In this document: positions 24,372-32,694 of the stretch, piece by piece
Layout of the letters: each line of letters begins with the position of its first letter
How positions within the stretch are numbered: position 1 is the first letter of the stretch
Assembly (NCBI RefSeq): GCF_006861825.1
Contig: NZ_VDGI01000024.1
Span: 1-47,644, forward strand
From: Psychrobacillus vulpis
GTDB lineage: Bacteria; Bacillota; Bacilli; Bacillales_A; Planococcaceae
Direction of reading: 5' to 3'
DNA: 47,644 nt
The notes under the pieces: generated by a model
Told to the model about the DNA's origin: nothing
What the model saw: the letters and a program-made list of their open reading frames with translations, nothing else
The model's database searches: none
Translations under genes and position numbers: made by a program

Positions 24372-24832
24372 GAGGCTAGGACAGAACTTTAAACTTCTAG
24401 GAGAAACACGAACATTCTGATCGGCAGAAACACCACCGGATTTCCGCTTCAGGCGAACGCTTTCCACGGGCATGGCTTCAGCTTCCTCGCGGGCAAAACC
24501 GGCCCACTGTGGGATCTTCAGCTCATGCTATTCCCGTTGGAGTCGTCGCCTTCCGCTGCAATCCTAGGTAGAGGACCAATTACAGCGGAAAAAAGTTGGC
24601 GAGACTCCTGCGGGAAGAACAAGCGTACTGAGACCCTGCAGGAGCGCCAGCGACGAAGCGGCTCAGTGCTTGCCCGCGGAAAGCGAGTAACTTTTCGCAG
24701 CGGCAGCCTTATGCCCTCTTCCTTTTGTTGCTGCATAGTTTAAACTAAAAATCCGAACGATTACAGGAAGAGATAATCTACTCCTGCATAATCGTTCGGA
24801 TTTGTTATCCCAAAGTACTTCTGTCCCAACCC
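24372..24832. repeat. GC-rich repeat island 4 bordered by inverted repeats
   Basis: The ytvI-ctaM gap is filled by a composite element. Imperfect terminal inverted repeats GAGGCTAGGACAGAAC (24372-24387) and TTCTGTCCCAACCCT (24818-24832) enclose two GC-rich units, 24435-24560 (AACGCTTTCCACGGGCATGG ... ATTCCCGTTGGAGTCGTCGC) and 24598-24695 (GAGACTCCTGCGGGAAGAAC ... TGCCCGCGGAAAGCGAG). A long hairpin lies at 24749-24803. Both frames read open across it, but the peptides are Arg/Ser/Pro-rich by-products. Confidence 0.8.
24749..24803. terminator. Long hairpin inside island 4, possible bidirectional terminator
   Basis: AATCCGAACGATTA plus CAGGA pair with TCCTG plus ATAATCGTTCGGATT around an AT-rich centre. 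It lies about 57 bases past the ctaM stop and could terminate that transcript. Confidence 0.55.
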
Positions 24833-24860
24833 TGTTTATTTCTTTATATACTTGTATTCA

Positions 24861-25325
24861 TTATCCACCAATTATTGCTTTTATTACAGAAGTTGTCTCT
24901 CCTCCATGATAAAACACATAAAGTAGTAGATAAACTGCAACACCTGTTATTGCTACAAAGAACCAAATAATACTTGTAATTGGCCCAATTTTACGATGTT
25001 TCACAATATTGTTCTTTAACCCTAAATAGATAGTTACGATACCAAAAACAGCACCAGTTGTCGCTAATGTAATATGAAAGATTAAAAACACAGTATAATA
25101 TATTTTTATATCGTCAGGTCCACCAAATGCTGTATTCCCGATAAATATTGTTCGAGAAGCGTAGATAATAAAAAATATTAATGCAGATATAGCAGCAGCC
25201 AACATTGTTTTTTTATGTGCCTCGATATTTTTTTGCTTTATTAATATCCATCCAATTGCTACTAAGACGGCACTTAATACGATAAAAAACGTGCTTATAG
25301 TAGGTAACACTGGTAAACTCATCAT
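24861..25325 (-). CDS. DUF420 membrane protein, CtaM-type cytochrome oxidase biogenesis factor
   Basis: A 154-aa protein with about four membrane helices (roughly 8-28, 40-60, 78-100 and 115-138). It carries conserved His residues in EAHKKTM (about 34-40) and FHITLATTGA (about 82-91), typical of DUF420 proteins. In S. aureus the family member CtaM is needed for aa3-type oxidase maturation. The gene lies 34 bases after ctaG and shares its promoter, supporting this role. GAGGAG precedes two adjacent ATG codons; either may start. Confidence 0.82.
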   Translation of the reverse strand: MMSLPVLPTISTFFIVLSAVLVAIGWILIKQKNIEAHKKTMLAAAISALIFFIIYASRTIFIGNTAFGGPDDIKIYYTVFLIFHITLATTGAVFGIVTIYLGLKNNIVKHRKIGPITSIIWFFVAITGVAVYLLLYVFYHGGETTSVIKAIIGG

Positions 25326-25359
25326 TCATTCTCCTCGAAAAAACATGTATTTAATTTTG

Positions 25360-26268
25360 TTAAGCTCTGCTCGAATTATGAAGATTATCCAAAGCCTCTT
25401 TTGTTATGTCATCTGCATTCTCTTGCTCTGTGCGATACCACTCAAAGAAAATGGAAAATAGTAGAACTCCATAAATAATTTCTTGAATCACTTTCATAAT
25501 AATACCACCAAGCTGTTGATCTTCAAATGGTGGCATATTAGAGAATAGCTCTGGTCCAGACAAGGAAAGACCAGCTAGCGTACTAGTTGGCACGCAAAGC
25601 TCCATCGCTTTTAGCCAAGCGTCTGGATTAGAATATGTGTCATATAATGGTGTTCCTGAAAATATAATTAAAGCACATGCAGGTGTTATTAAAACGGCAC
25701 TACCTATAATGTAACCGATTTTTTTCAATCCGTGTAGCTTTCGTTCTCCTTTTATATCGACAATTGACCACCACATGAAAACTGCTGAAATAAACAAGAT
25801 GAATGTATATGTACTATGTAACCCCTCATCTAATTTAATGTAGTCAAAAACTAAAGGAATATGGTAAATAGAAAATAAAGCTGAAAACGTAATTAGTGCA
25901 AATAAAGGTTTAGTTAAAATAGGAAAAACTTTCCTAACAACTGGAAGGTCAATAACTACTTTCCATACCCACCACGGAATACCTTTCATTAAAATAGGTG
26001 GGACCAAAAGTAATAATAAAGCCATTTGCGTCATATGAAATGAAAACATAATATGTCCCATCAGATCAATTGGGGACCCTTTAATAACATATAATATTAC
26101 TAAGCCTGTTAGAAAATATGCAACTTCTTTCTTGCTTAAAGGTTCTGATACTTTAAAGTCTTTTCTCCATTTAACAGTAATGAGAAAATATAATATCGTT
26201 ATTACAACTAAAACGCCAATCATAACAGGACTCCATAATGCTTGAAAACCAAATATACTTAAAGGCAT
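25360..26268 (-). CDS. ctaG: Cytochrome c oxidase assembly factor CtaG
   Basis: A 302-aa polytopic membrane protein of the caa3_CtaG family, required for caa3 oxidase assembly (copper delivery or stability) in B. subtilis. Start MPLSIFGFQALWSPVMIGVL. Conserved His-rich segments HIMFSFHMTQMALLLLVPP (about 81-100) and SIYHIPLVFDY lie in predicted helices. The ATG at 26268 has AGGAG 11 bases upstream; the longer frame would start in the ctaF terminator. A separate promoter precedes it, so ctaG-ctaM can be transcribed apart from ctaCDEF. Confidence 0.9.
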   Translation of the reverse strand: MPLSIFGFQALWSPVMIGVLVVITILYFLITVKWRKDFKVSEPLSKKEVAYFLTGLVILYVIKGSPIDLMGHIMFSFHMTQMALLLLLVPPILMKGIPWWVWKVVIDLPVVRKVFPILTKPLFALITFSALFSIYHIPLVFDYIKLDEGLHSTYTFILFISAVFMWWSIVDIKGERKLHGLKKIGYIIGSAVLITPACALIIFSGTPLYDTYSNPDAWLKAMELCVPTSTLAGLSLSGPELFSNMPPFEDQQLGGIIMKVIQEIIYGVLLFSIFFEWYRTEQENADDITKEALDNLHNSSRA

Positions 26269-26301
26269 ACGTATTCTCGCTCCTTCTACATTTCTTCCCT
26301 T

Positions 26302-26330
26302 ATTATAATGCTCTATTGCTATAACTTCAA
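26302..26330 (-). promoter_or_regulatory. Candidate sigma-A promoter for ctaG-ctaM
   Basis: Minus strand TTGAAG (26330-26325), a 17-nt spacer and TATAAT (26307-26302). It lies between the ctaF terminator and ctaG. Confidence 0.7.
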
Positions 26331-26376
26331 TGAACGAACTATGACAAATCAGAAAAGAGGTTGGCATTAAAGAATA

Positions 26377-26417
26377 GAAAAACGAGACAAAGAATATTCT
26401 AAGTCTCGTTTTTTTTA
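26377..26417 (-). terminator. Terminator between ctaF and ctaG
   Basis: AACGAGAC and GTCTCGTT arms (26403-26410 with 26381-26388) have T-runs on both sides. It ends the ctaCDEF transcript within 50 bases of the ctaF stop. Confidence 0.8.
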
Positions 26418-26425
26418 TCATTTTA

Positions 26426-26761
26426 TTAACCCCACCAAATAATTGTTAGGAACGTTAGTATGAATGTAAATGCAAATAACGCGCCTGTGTACAAGAAGAA
26501 TGCTGCTATACCATGATTTTTTTCATTCATATGCATGAAGTAGTAAAGTTGTAATACTACTTGAACTGCAGCTAGTAATAAAATTATTGGGGCGATATAG
26601 TATTTGGAAAATCCTGCAGCAACTGCACTAAATGCAATTAATGTTAAAAAAATCATAATTGCAAATGAAGTTATTTGACTGCGCATTGCTTCTTTTCTTT
26701 TTCGCTTACTATATTCGAATTCTGTTTGGGATTTCACAAAAACTTGAGCGTCGTGTGACAT
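26426..26761 (-). CDS. ctaF: Cytochrome c oxidase subunit IV
   Basis: A 111-aa small subunit with three predicted membrane helices (about 30-50, 54-75 and 83-107). The hydrophilic N-terminus and central QVVLQLYYFMHMNEK motif are typical of CtaF/QoxD-type subunits. The ATG at 26761 is one base past the ctaE stop, and GGGAG is supplied by the last codons of ctaE. Confidence 0.9.
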   Translation of the reverse strand: MSHDAQVFVKSQTEFEYSKRKRKEAMRSQITSFAIMIFLTLIAFSAVAAGFSKYYIAPIILLLAAVQVVLQLYYFMHMNEKNHGIAAFFLYTGALFAFTFILTFLTIIWWG

Positions 26762-26762
26762 A

Positions 26763-27389
26763 TTAACCAACAACTCCCATCAAGTATACTACTGTAAAGA
26801 TGAATACCCATACTACGTCAATGAAGTGCCAATATAATGAAGCAGTATAGTATTTTGGTGCATTATACAAACTAAATCCACGTTTTGCATTACGTAAAAT
26901 TAGTAAAATGATCCAAACCAATCCAATAACAACGTGGATACCATGAGTTCCAACTAATGTAAAGAAAGCAGAAGAGAAAGCACTTTGTCCGTATGTAAAG
27001 CCAATATGGACATAGTGATTAAACTCATAAATTTCTAAACATAAGAATCCAAGACCTAGAAGAACAGTAATTGCCATCCAAGTTTGCATTCCTTTAAAAT
27101 TATGGTTTTTCATATGATACATAGCGTAAACGCTTGTTAATGAAGATGTTAATAGTAACATTGTCATTACAAATACAAGTGGTAGTTCAAATAATGTTTG
27201 AGTTGAATACTCCATACCACTTGGCCCTTTGTTTTTAAGTGCTAAATAAGTAGCAAACAAACTAGCAAATAGTACAGTTTCTCCACCTAGAAACAACCAG
27301 AAACCTAAAAACTTATTCTTACCTTCTAAAGTTACTTGCTCTGGATGTTCTGGCCAAGTTTGTGGGGTGTACTTCGTATTAAAGTCCAT
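26763..27389 (-). CDS. ctaE: Cytochrome c oxidase subunit III
   Basis: A 208-aa subunit with five predicted helices. Conserved NKFLGFWLFLGGETVLFASLFATYLAL (about 25-51) carries the family Glu. THGIHVVIGLVWI (about 148-160) and a C-terminal YWHFIDVVWVFIFTVVYL follow. ATG at 27389 with GGGGGT upstream, three bases after ctaD. It belongs to the haem-copper caa3 oxidase. Confidence 0.95.
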   Translation of the reverse strand: MDFNTKYTPQTWPEHPEQVTLEGKNKFLGFWLFLGGETVLFASLFATYLALKNKGPSGMEYSTQTLFELPLVFVMTMLLLTSSLTSVYAMYHMKNHNFKGMQTWMAITVLLGLGFLCLEIYEFNHYVHIGFTYGQSAFSSAFFTLVGTHGIHVVIGLVWIILLILRNAKRGFSLYNAPKYYTASLYWHFIDVVWVFIFTVVYLMGVVG

Positions 27390-27391
27390 TA

Positions 27392-29254
27392 TTATTTACC
27401 CCCTTTTTCATTCATTAAATCTTCTTTATGAATATGATAACCATGATCATCCTTCAATGAACGCACTGCCATTGAAAGAAGTGTAATTGCTAAACCAAGT
27501 ACTAATACAGGAACAGCCCATGTTTTTTCTCCATTGTATAGAGCTCCAAAAGCAGCTACAAATAAACCAACAGTCATTACAAAAGGAATAAATGAATTAT
27601 TAGGCATATGGATATCAGAAATTGGTTCTGCATATGTCATTCCTTCTTTATTACCTTCTTGTTTTTCAATCCAGAACGTATCAAGTCCACGAACAAGTGG
27701 AGTTTGTTTAAAGTTATAGAATGGTACTGGTTGAGGAATAGCCCACTCTAACGTACGACCATCTTCCCAAGGATCATTTCCAACAGGTACATTTTTAGCA
27801 ACTGTAATAATGATGTTAATAACAAGAATAATAACACCGATTGCCATGAATACAGCACCTATTGAACTGATTAAGTTGAATAAATCCCAACCTTGATCTG
27901 CTCTAAATGTAAATACTCGACGTGGCATCCCCATTAGACCTAAGAAATGTTGAATAAAGAATGTCATGTGGAAACCGATAAAGAAGAACCAGAAAGTCCA
28001 TTTACCTAGTTTTTCACTTAACATTTGGTTGAACATTAAAGGCCAATACAAATGCAATGCTGCTAAAATTGCAAGCACTACCCCACCAACAATTACGTAG
28101 TGGAAATGGGCAACGATAAAGTATGAATCATGTAATTGGTAGTCAAGCGGAGCAGCAGCTTGCATAACACCAGTTACCCCACCCGCTACGAATGAAGGAA
28201 TAAATCCTAAAGCGTACAACATTGGAACTGTAACTTTAATACTTCCTCCCCATATCGTAAGCAACCAGTTAAATATCTTCATACCTGTAGGAACAGCAAT
28301 AGCCATTGTCGCAACCGCGAAAATTGCGTTAGCTGTTGGTCCTAAACCTACTGTAAACATATGGTGAGCCCATACCATGAATCCTAAGAAACCGATTAAA
28401 ACAGTCGCAAATACCATGGATGAATAACCGAAAAGACGTTTACGAGAAAATAATGCGAATATCTCAGAGAAAATACCAAAAGCAGGTAATATTAAGATAT
28501 ATACTTCAGGATGCCCGAAAATCCAGAATAAATGCTCCCAAATAATTGTATTACCACCCATTGTATGATCAAAGAAGTTTGCTCCGAACATACGATCAAG
28601 GATTAAGAAAAACAATCCAATAGTTAATGGTGGGAAAGCAAATAGAATTAGTGCACTAGCAACAAATGTTGTCCAAGTCATTAACGGCATACGCATGTAA
28701 GTCATACCTGGAGCACGCATATTAATAATTGTTACAAGGAAGTTAATACCTCCAATATAAGTACCAGCACCAGAAATTTGAAGTCCTAGAGCATAAAAGT
28801 CAATCCCATGCCCAGGTGACGCTAGTGATAATGATGCATAAGAAGTCCATCCTGCATCAGGTGCGCCTCCCATGAACCAAGATAGGTTAAGGAAAATACC
28901 ACCGAACAAGAATAACCAAAATCCAAGTGCATTTAGAAATGGGAACGCTACGTCACGTGCCCCAATTTGCAAAGGCATAACTGCGTTCATAAATCCAAAT
29001 AATATCGGCATGGCCGCAAGGAAAATCATTGTTGTACCATGCATTGTAATAATTTCGTTAAATAAACCCGCACTCACGAAATCATTATCTGGTTTCGCTA
29101 ATTGAATACGAATAAGCATTGCCTCAATACCACCGATTACGAAAAACAACCCACCGGCAGCGAGGTAAAGGATAGCGATTTTTTTATGGTCTACTGTTGT
29201 TAAATAGTCCCATACAGATGCGCCAAAGCCTTTTTTCTTTGCGATAGAGCTCAC
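27392..29254 (-). CDS. ctaD: Cytochrome c oxidase subunit I
   Basis: Catalytic subunit with low-spin haem and the haem a3/CuB centre, 620 aa, about 12-14 membrane helices. Ligands seen: ITMHGTTMIF (haem a), WIFGHPEVYILILP (CuB His plus cross-linked Tyr), WAHHMFTVG (CuB His pair) and VAHFHYVIVGG (haem a3 and a His). KVTVPMLYALGF lies in the K-pathway region. The GTG at 29254 has GGGAGGT eight bases upstream; an in-frame ATG six codons earlier overlaps that site. Second gene of ctaCDEF. Confidence 0.97.
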   Translation of the reverse strand: MSSIAKKKGFGASVWDYLTTVDHKKIAILYLAAGGLFFVIGGIEAMLIRIQLAKPDNDFVSAGLFNEIITMHGTTMIFLAAMPILFGFMNAVMPLQIGARDVAFPFLNALGFWLFLFGGIFLNLSWFMGGAPDAGWTSYASLSLASPGHGIDFYALGLQISGAGTYIGGINFLVTIINMRAPGMTYMRMPLMTWTTFVASALILFAFPPLTIGLFFLILDRMFGANFFDHTMGGNTIIWEHLFWIFGHPEVYILILPAFGIFSEIFALFSRKRLFGYSSMVFATVLIGFLGFMVWAHHMFTVGLGPTANAIFAVATMAIAVPTGMKIFNWLLTIWGGSIKVTVPMLYALGFIPSFVAGGVTGVMQAAAPLDYQLHDSYFIVAHFHYVIVGGVVLAILAALHLYWPLMFNQMLSEKLGKWTFWFFFIGFHMTFFIQHFLGLMGMPRRVFTFRADQGWDLFNLISSIGAVFMAIGVIILVINIIITVAKNVPVGNDPWEDGRTLEWAIPQPVPFYNFKQTPLVRGLDTFWIEKQEGNKEGMTYAEPISDIHMPNNSFIPFVMTVGLFVAAFGALYNGEKTWAVPVLVLGLAITLLSMAVRSLKDDHGYHIHKEDLMNEKGGK

Positions 29255-29287
29255 AACTTTAACCTCCCTCATTTTATATCTATTGAA

Positions 29288-30370
29288 TTACTTTTCAACA
29301 GATAATCCCATTAAGTATTCTGCAAGAGCATCTAATTGCTCCTCACTAAATTTGTCGCCATTGTTGATTGCTTCAGGTTGTGGCATCACGTTACCTGGTT
29401 TGTAACTTTGTGGATCGTTAATCCAAGCTTTTAAATTTTCTTTGTCATGATCCATGAATCCTGCAACACGATTACGGTCACCAAATGTACCTAAGTTAGG
29501 ACCCATGCTTCCAGCAGTTCCTGCCGCAGAAGTTGCGTGACAAGCGATACAGCTTGTGTTGAAGATTTCTTCCCCTTGAGTAGCAAGATCACCTTGTGCA
29601 ACATGTTCAGTTGATTTAGCTGACTCTACCCAAGCATCGAAGTCTTTACGATCAAGTGTTTTTACTTTGAAATCCATTAATGCGTGTGAAGGACCACAAA
29701 GTTCCGCACATTTCCCGTAGAACACGCCATCTTTCAATCCAGCAGATTCTTTATCGAATTCTAAATAGAATTGGTTTACGTTTTCTACGTTTGTATCCAT
29801 TTTACCGCCAGCTGTTGGAATCCAGAATGAGTGTTTTACGTCAGCAGCTTTTAAGTTAAAGTAAACTTTTTCATTTGTAGGTACTACAAGTTCTTGTGCA
29901 GTAACAATACCTAAATCTGGGTATTCAAACTCCCACCAATAAAGTTTCGCAGTTACATTTACAGTTACTGCTGTCTTATTACCTTCTTCGTTTACTTCAC
30001 TCATTCCAGCTACATCCGCGTGCTTATATGTATAAGCAACAGTTGGAACAGCAAGAATTAATAGCAGTATGATTGGAATAACTGTCCAAATAATTTCTAA
30101 AGTATGACTTCCCTCAACTTGTTTAGGAATAACATTTTCTCCTACTTTTGAACGTCGGAATTTCACTAAAGCAAGTACATAAATAATTACTACTACTAAA
30201 ATAACTAATGCCATAATAGCTGAAGATAGTAATAATAAATTATATTGATCTCTTCCGACTTGTCCTGCAGGTGTTAGCGTTGATAAATATTCTTCGCCAC
30301 AACCCGATAAGAAAATCGTTAGAGCTGCTAACAGTGAAAAAAGTCGCCATTTTTTAAGCCCTTTCATCAT
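29288..30370 (-). CDS. ctaC: Cytochrome c oxidase subunit II with fused cytochrome c domain
   Basis: Electron-entry subunit of a caa3 oxidase, 360 aa. Lipoprotein-type signal LAALTIFLSGC (Cys near residue 24), then two helices (about 45-75 and 95-115). The CuA domain holds VKHSFWIPTAGGK and CAELCGPSHALMDFKV. A C-terminal cytochrome c domain has CIACH (about 273-277) and a distal Met in GNVMPQPEA. The ATG at 30370 was preferred, with GAGGGG 12 bases upstream; a second ATG follows directly. ctaB lies 100 bases upstream. Confidence 0.95.
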   Translation of the reverse strand: MMKGLKKWRLFSLLAALTIFLSGCGEEYLSTLTPAGQVGRDQYNLLLLSSAIMALVILVVVIIYVLALVKFRRSKVGENVIPKQVEGSHTLEIIWTVIPIILLLILAVPTVAYTYKHADVAGMSEVNEEGNKTAVTVNVTAKLYWWEFEYPDLGIVTAQELVVPTNEKVYFNLKAADVKHSFWIPTAGGKMDTNVENVNQFYLEFDKESAGLKDGVFYGKCAELCGPSHALMDFKVKTLDRKDFDAWVESAKSTEHVAQGDLATQGEEIFNTSCIACHATSAAGTAGSMGPNLGTFGDRNRVAGFMDHDKENLKAWINDPQSYKPGNVMPQPEAINNGDKFSEEQLDALAEYLMGLSVEK

Positions 30371-30470
30371 AGCTAAATCAAACCCCTCTTTCATAGTTGT
30401 ATTCATGTGCAATTGGACTGTGGTACTGTTTTATGTGAATTCTTGTTGACTAAAGAAAGAATTCCAGTAG

Positions 30471-31394
30471 TTAAATAAAAATTGAAAAGATGATCATTGA
30501 TACAAATAGGATGGTCATATAGTTTAATGAATAAACAAACATACGAGAAGCCCACTTCAGGTCATCTTTTGCCCGGAAGCCTTTCAACGCAAGTAATAGC
30601 CAGCCTATATTTAAAGCAGTTGCTAAAATGAGAAAGAAGATTCCAAGTTCCATTAACAAAAATGGTAATGGGAACAAAAGAAGTACCCATAGAAGCATTG
30701 AGCGTTTCGTGCGTTCGAATCCTTTTACAACGGGTAGCATTGGTATACCAGCCGCTCTATATTCTTCTGTTCGTTTCATAGCCAGAGCATAAAAATGCGG
30801 TGGTTGCCAAGCGAACATGATTAAGAATAATGCAAGAGCTCCAAAGCTTAAGCCCGGTTCTACTGCTGCCCATCCGATTAGTGGAGGAATTGCACCAGAT
30901 ATACTTCCTACTACCGTATTACTAACATGCTTTCGTTTTGACCACATAGAATAAAGAACTACATAACTAATAATACCTGCCAGTCCCCAAACTCCCGCAG
31001 AAGTTGAAGCCATAAATAACAAAATTTCACCTACAACTAATAAAGTAAGAGAAGTTATCAGCACGGCAGTCGGTTTAAACCTTCCAGTAACTGTAGGTCT
31101 CGCTTTCGTTCTCTTCATAATTGGATCAATATCTCGGTCTATGTAGTTATTCATTGCCCCAGATCCAGCAATTATAAACGCTGCACCAAATAGTGTATAA
31201 AATAACAAATCTAATTCGTGAAGAAAATTACGGTTAGTAAATTGAAAAGCTAACCAAATACCAGTAAACGTCGTTACTAAATTCGAATTGACAATCCCAA
31301 TCTTAATAAGTGCTAGAAAGTCTTTGATGAAAGAAGTTGTTTCTGGATCCTTGTCAGTCTCGGTAGTAGCGGTAATTAAATGACTATTTGACAT
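30471..31394 (-). CDS. ctaB: Protoheme IX farnesyltransferase (haem O synthase)
   Basis: Membrane prenyltransferase converting haem B to haem O, the precursor of haem A. The product is 307 aa with about nine helices. The Mg-diphosphate motif NNYIDRDIDPIMKRTKARPT (about 82-101) and a second conserved loop AWQPPHFYALAMKRTEEYRAAGIPMLPVV (about 192-220) are present. The ATG at 31394 has AAAGGAGGGG upstream. Divergent from ctaA across a 324-base regulatory gap, as in B. subtilis. Confidence 0.95.
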   Translation of the reverse strand: MSNSHLITATTETDKDPETTSFIKDFLALIKIGIVNSNLVTTFTGIWLAFQFTNRNFLHELDLLFYTLFGAAFIIAGSGAMNNYIDRDIDPIMKRTKARPTVTGRFKPTAVLITSLTLLVVGEILLFMASTSAGVWGLAGIISYVVLYSMWSKRKHVSNTVVGSISGAIPPLIGWAAVEPGLSFGALALFLIMFAWQPPHFYALAMKRTEEYRAAGIPMLPVVKGFERTKRSMLLWVLLLFPLPFLLMELGIFFLILATALNIGWLLLALKGFRAKDDLKWASRMFVYSLNYMTILFVSMIIFSIFI

Positions 31395-31555
31395 GCTGCC
31401 CCTCCTTTCAATGTTGTAAGCATATTCCGCTACCTTTTACTATATCGAAAAACCTCTATAATTTCTATAGTGAAAAAAGTATTTTCGAATAATAAGTTCT
31501 AGTTGAGTCCCTTTAATAAGTGAACATATCAATAGTAAATCATTTTGCTCATTCA

Positions 31556-31596
31556 TTTGTGAAGGTTCAAGTACGAATTTATGAACAATTTGTGAA
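31556..31596 (+). promoter_or_regulatory. Tandem ResD-like boxes upstream of ctaA
   Basis: Two copies of TTTGTGAA, at 31556-31563 and 31589-31596, start 33 bases apart (about three helical turns) and 38-78 bases before the ctaA -35. They resemble the TTTGTGAAT core bound by ResD, which activates ctaA in B. subtilis. Confidence 0.45.
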
Positions 31597-31633
31597 ATGC
31601 TAATTTCATCTACAAGTGTTCAGTGGATAAACA

Positions 31634-31662
31634 TTGTATTTTCCCCGATGTTTCGATATTAT
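31634..31662 (+). promoter_or_regulatory. Candidate sigma-A promoter for ctaA
   Basis: TTGTAT (31634-31639), a 17-nt spacer and TATTAT (31657-31662), 56 bases before the ctaA start. Confidence 0.6.
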
Positions 31663-31718
31663 CTAAAAGCAGATACCGTCTTTTTTAGACGAACAAGATA
31701 CATAAAGTAGGTGGCGCA

Positions 31719-32630
31719 TTGCACATTCATAAAAATTTAAAATGGTTAGCTGTTGCTTCTACTGTTGGAATGCTACTCATTCTCCTAGGAGGAGCTCTTG
31801 TTACAAAGACCGACAGCGGTATGGGTTGCGGAAGACATTGGCCTGGTTGTAATGGTCAGCTAATTCCCGACGAAATTACTTCAGAAGTGTTAATCGAATT
31901 CTCTCATCGAGTTGTTACAGGAGCCGTAGGATTTTTAATCGTAGCCTTAGCTATTTGGGCTTGGCGTGCCCTGGGAAATGTACGTGAAACGAAATTCTTA
32001 TCAATTATGGCTGTCTTTTTCCTTGTACTCCAAGCACTCATTGGAGCTGCACAAGTAAAATGGGGACAAGGTGATTTCATTTTAGCTCTTCATTTTGGAA
32101 TCTCTCTTATTTCATTTGCAGCAGTTTTACTACTTACATTACTAATTTTTGAAGTCGATCGAAAATTTGACACGGATAAAATTAGAATTGGTAAAACATT
32201 AAAATTTCATACAATTGGAGTTACACTTTATTCATATGTAGTTATTTATTCTGGAGCTCTAGTTCGTCATACAGAATCTAGTTTAATCTGTAGAGATTGG
32301 CCACTTTGCAGAAATGACGAGTTTTCTTTGCCTACCAACTTATATGAATGGGTTCAAATGGGGCATCGAGCAGCAGCAGGACTAATTATTATTTGGATAT
32401 TAATAACTGCTATTCATGTTATTAAGAACTATAAAGACCAACGTGCTATTTATTGGGGTTGGATTATCGCATTAATTCTAGTACTTTCTCAAGGTGTTAC
32501 TGGTATGTTGGTAGTTTTAACAAAGTTAAACTTATATGTTGCGTTATTACACTCATTATTTATCTCTTTGTTATTTGGATTACTATGTTATATGATTTTA
32601 TTGCTTTCGAGAAGTCGATTACAAAAGTGA
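31719..32630 (+). CDS. ctaA: Haem A synthase
   Basis: Membrane enzyme oxidising haem O to haem A for the caa3 oxidase. The 303-aa protein has about eight helices and four family His residues. Seen: SGMGCGRHWPGCNGQLIP (about 33-50, with the regulatory cysteine pair), EFSHRVVTG (about 60-68), ALHFGISL and, in the second half, GHRAAAGLIIIW and LLHSLFISL. The TTG start at 31719 has AGTAGGTGG upstream. Same arrangement as B. subtilis: divergent from ctaB, convergent with pycA. Confidence 0.95.
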   Translation: MHIHKNLKWLAVASTVGMLLILLGGALVTKTDSGMGCGRHWPGCNGQLIPDEITSEVLIEFSHRVVTGAVGFLIVALAIWAWRALGNVRETKFLSIMAVFFLVLQALIGAAQVKWGQGDFILALHFGISLISFAAVLLLTLLIFEVDRKFDTDKIRIGKTLKFHTIGVTLYSYVVIYSGALVRHTESSLICRDWPLCRNDEFSLPTNLYEWVQMGHRAAAGLIIIWILITAIHVIKNYKDQRAIYWGWIIALILVLSQGVTGMLVVLTKLNLYVALLHSLFISLLFGLLCYMILLLSRSRLQK

Positions 32631-32634
32631 AAAA

Positions 32635-32682
32635 AGACTGTAGACAAACTCAAAAATTTGGGTTTGTTAACAGTCTTTTTTC
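32635..32682 (+). terminator. ctaA terminator, AGACTGTAG hairpin family
   Basis: AGACTGTAGACAAACTC and GGGTTTGTTAACAGTCT pair almost fully and TTTTTT follows. It begins four bases past the ctaA stop. Confidence 0.9.
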
Positions 32683-32694
32683 ATTCAAATGGTA

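Larger units (their letters stand above)
31395..31718. other. ctaB-ctaA divergent regulatory gap
   Basis: No gene is supported. The gap holds the ctaA promoter (31634-31662), two ResD-like TTTGTGAA boxes (31556-31563, 31589-31596) and an inverted repeat CTATAATTTCTATAG (31456-31470) on the ctaB side. No clear ctaB promoter was identified. Confidence 0.6.

Noticed and set aside
24518-24743. Two mirror open frames of about 72 codons in island 4
   Set aside because: Both strands read open because the element is GC-rich and palindromic; the peptides are not protein-like.
26269-26421. Longer ctaG starting upstream of 26268
   Set aside because: The extension contains the ctaF terminator and the ctaG promoter; homology begins at MPLSIFGFQ.
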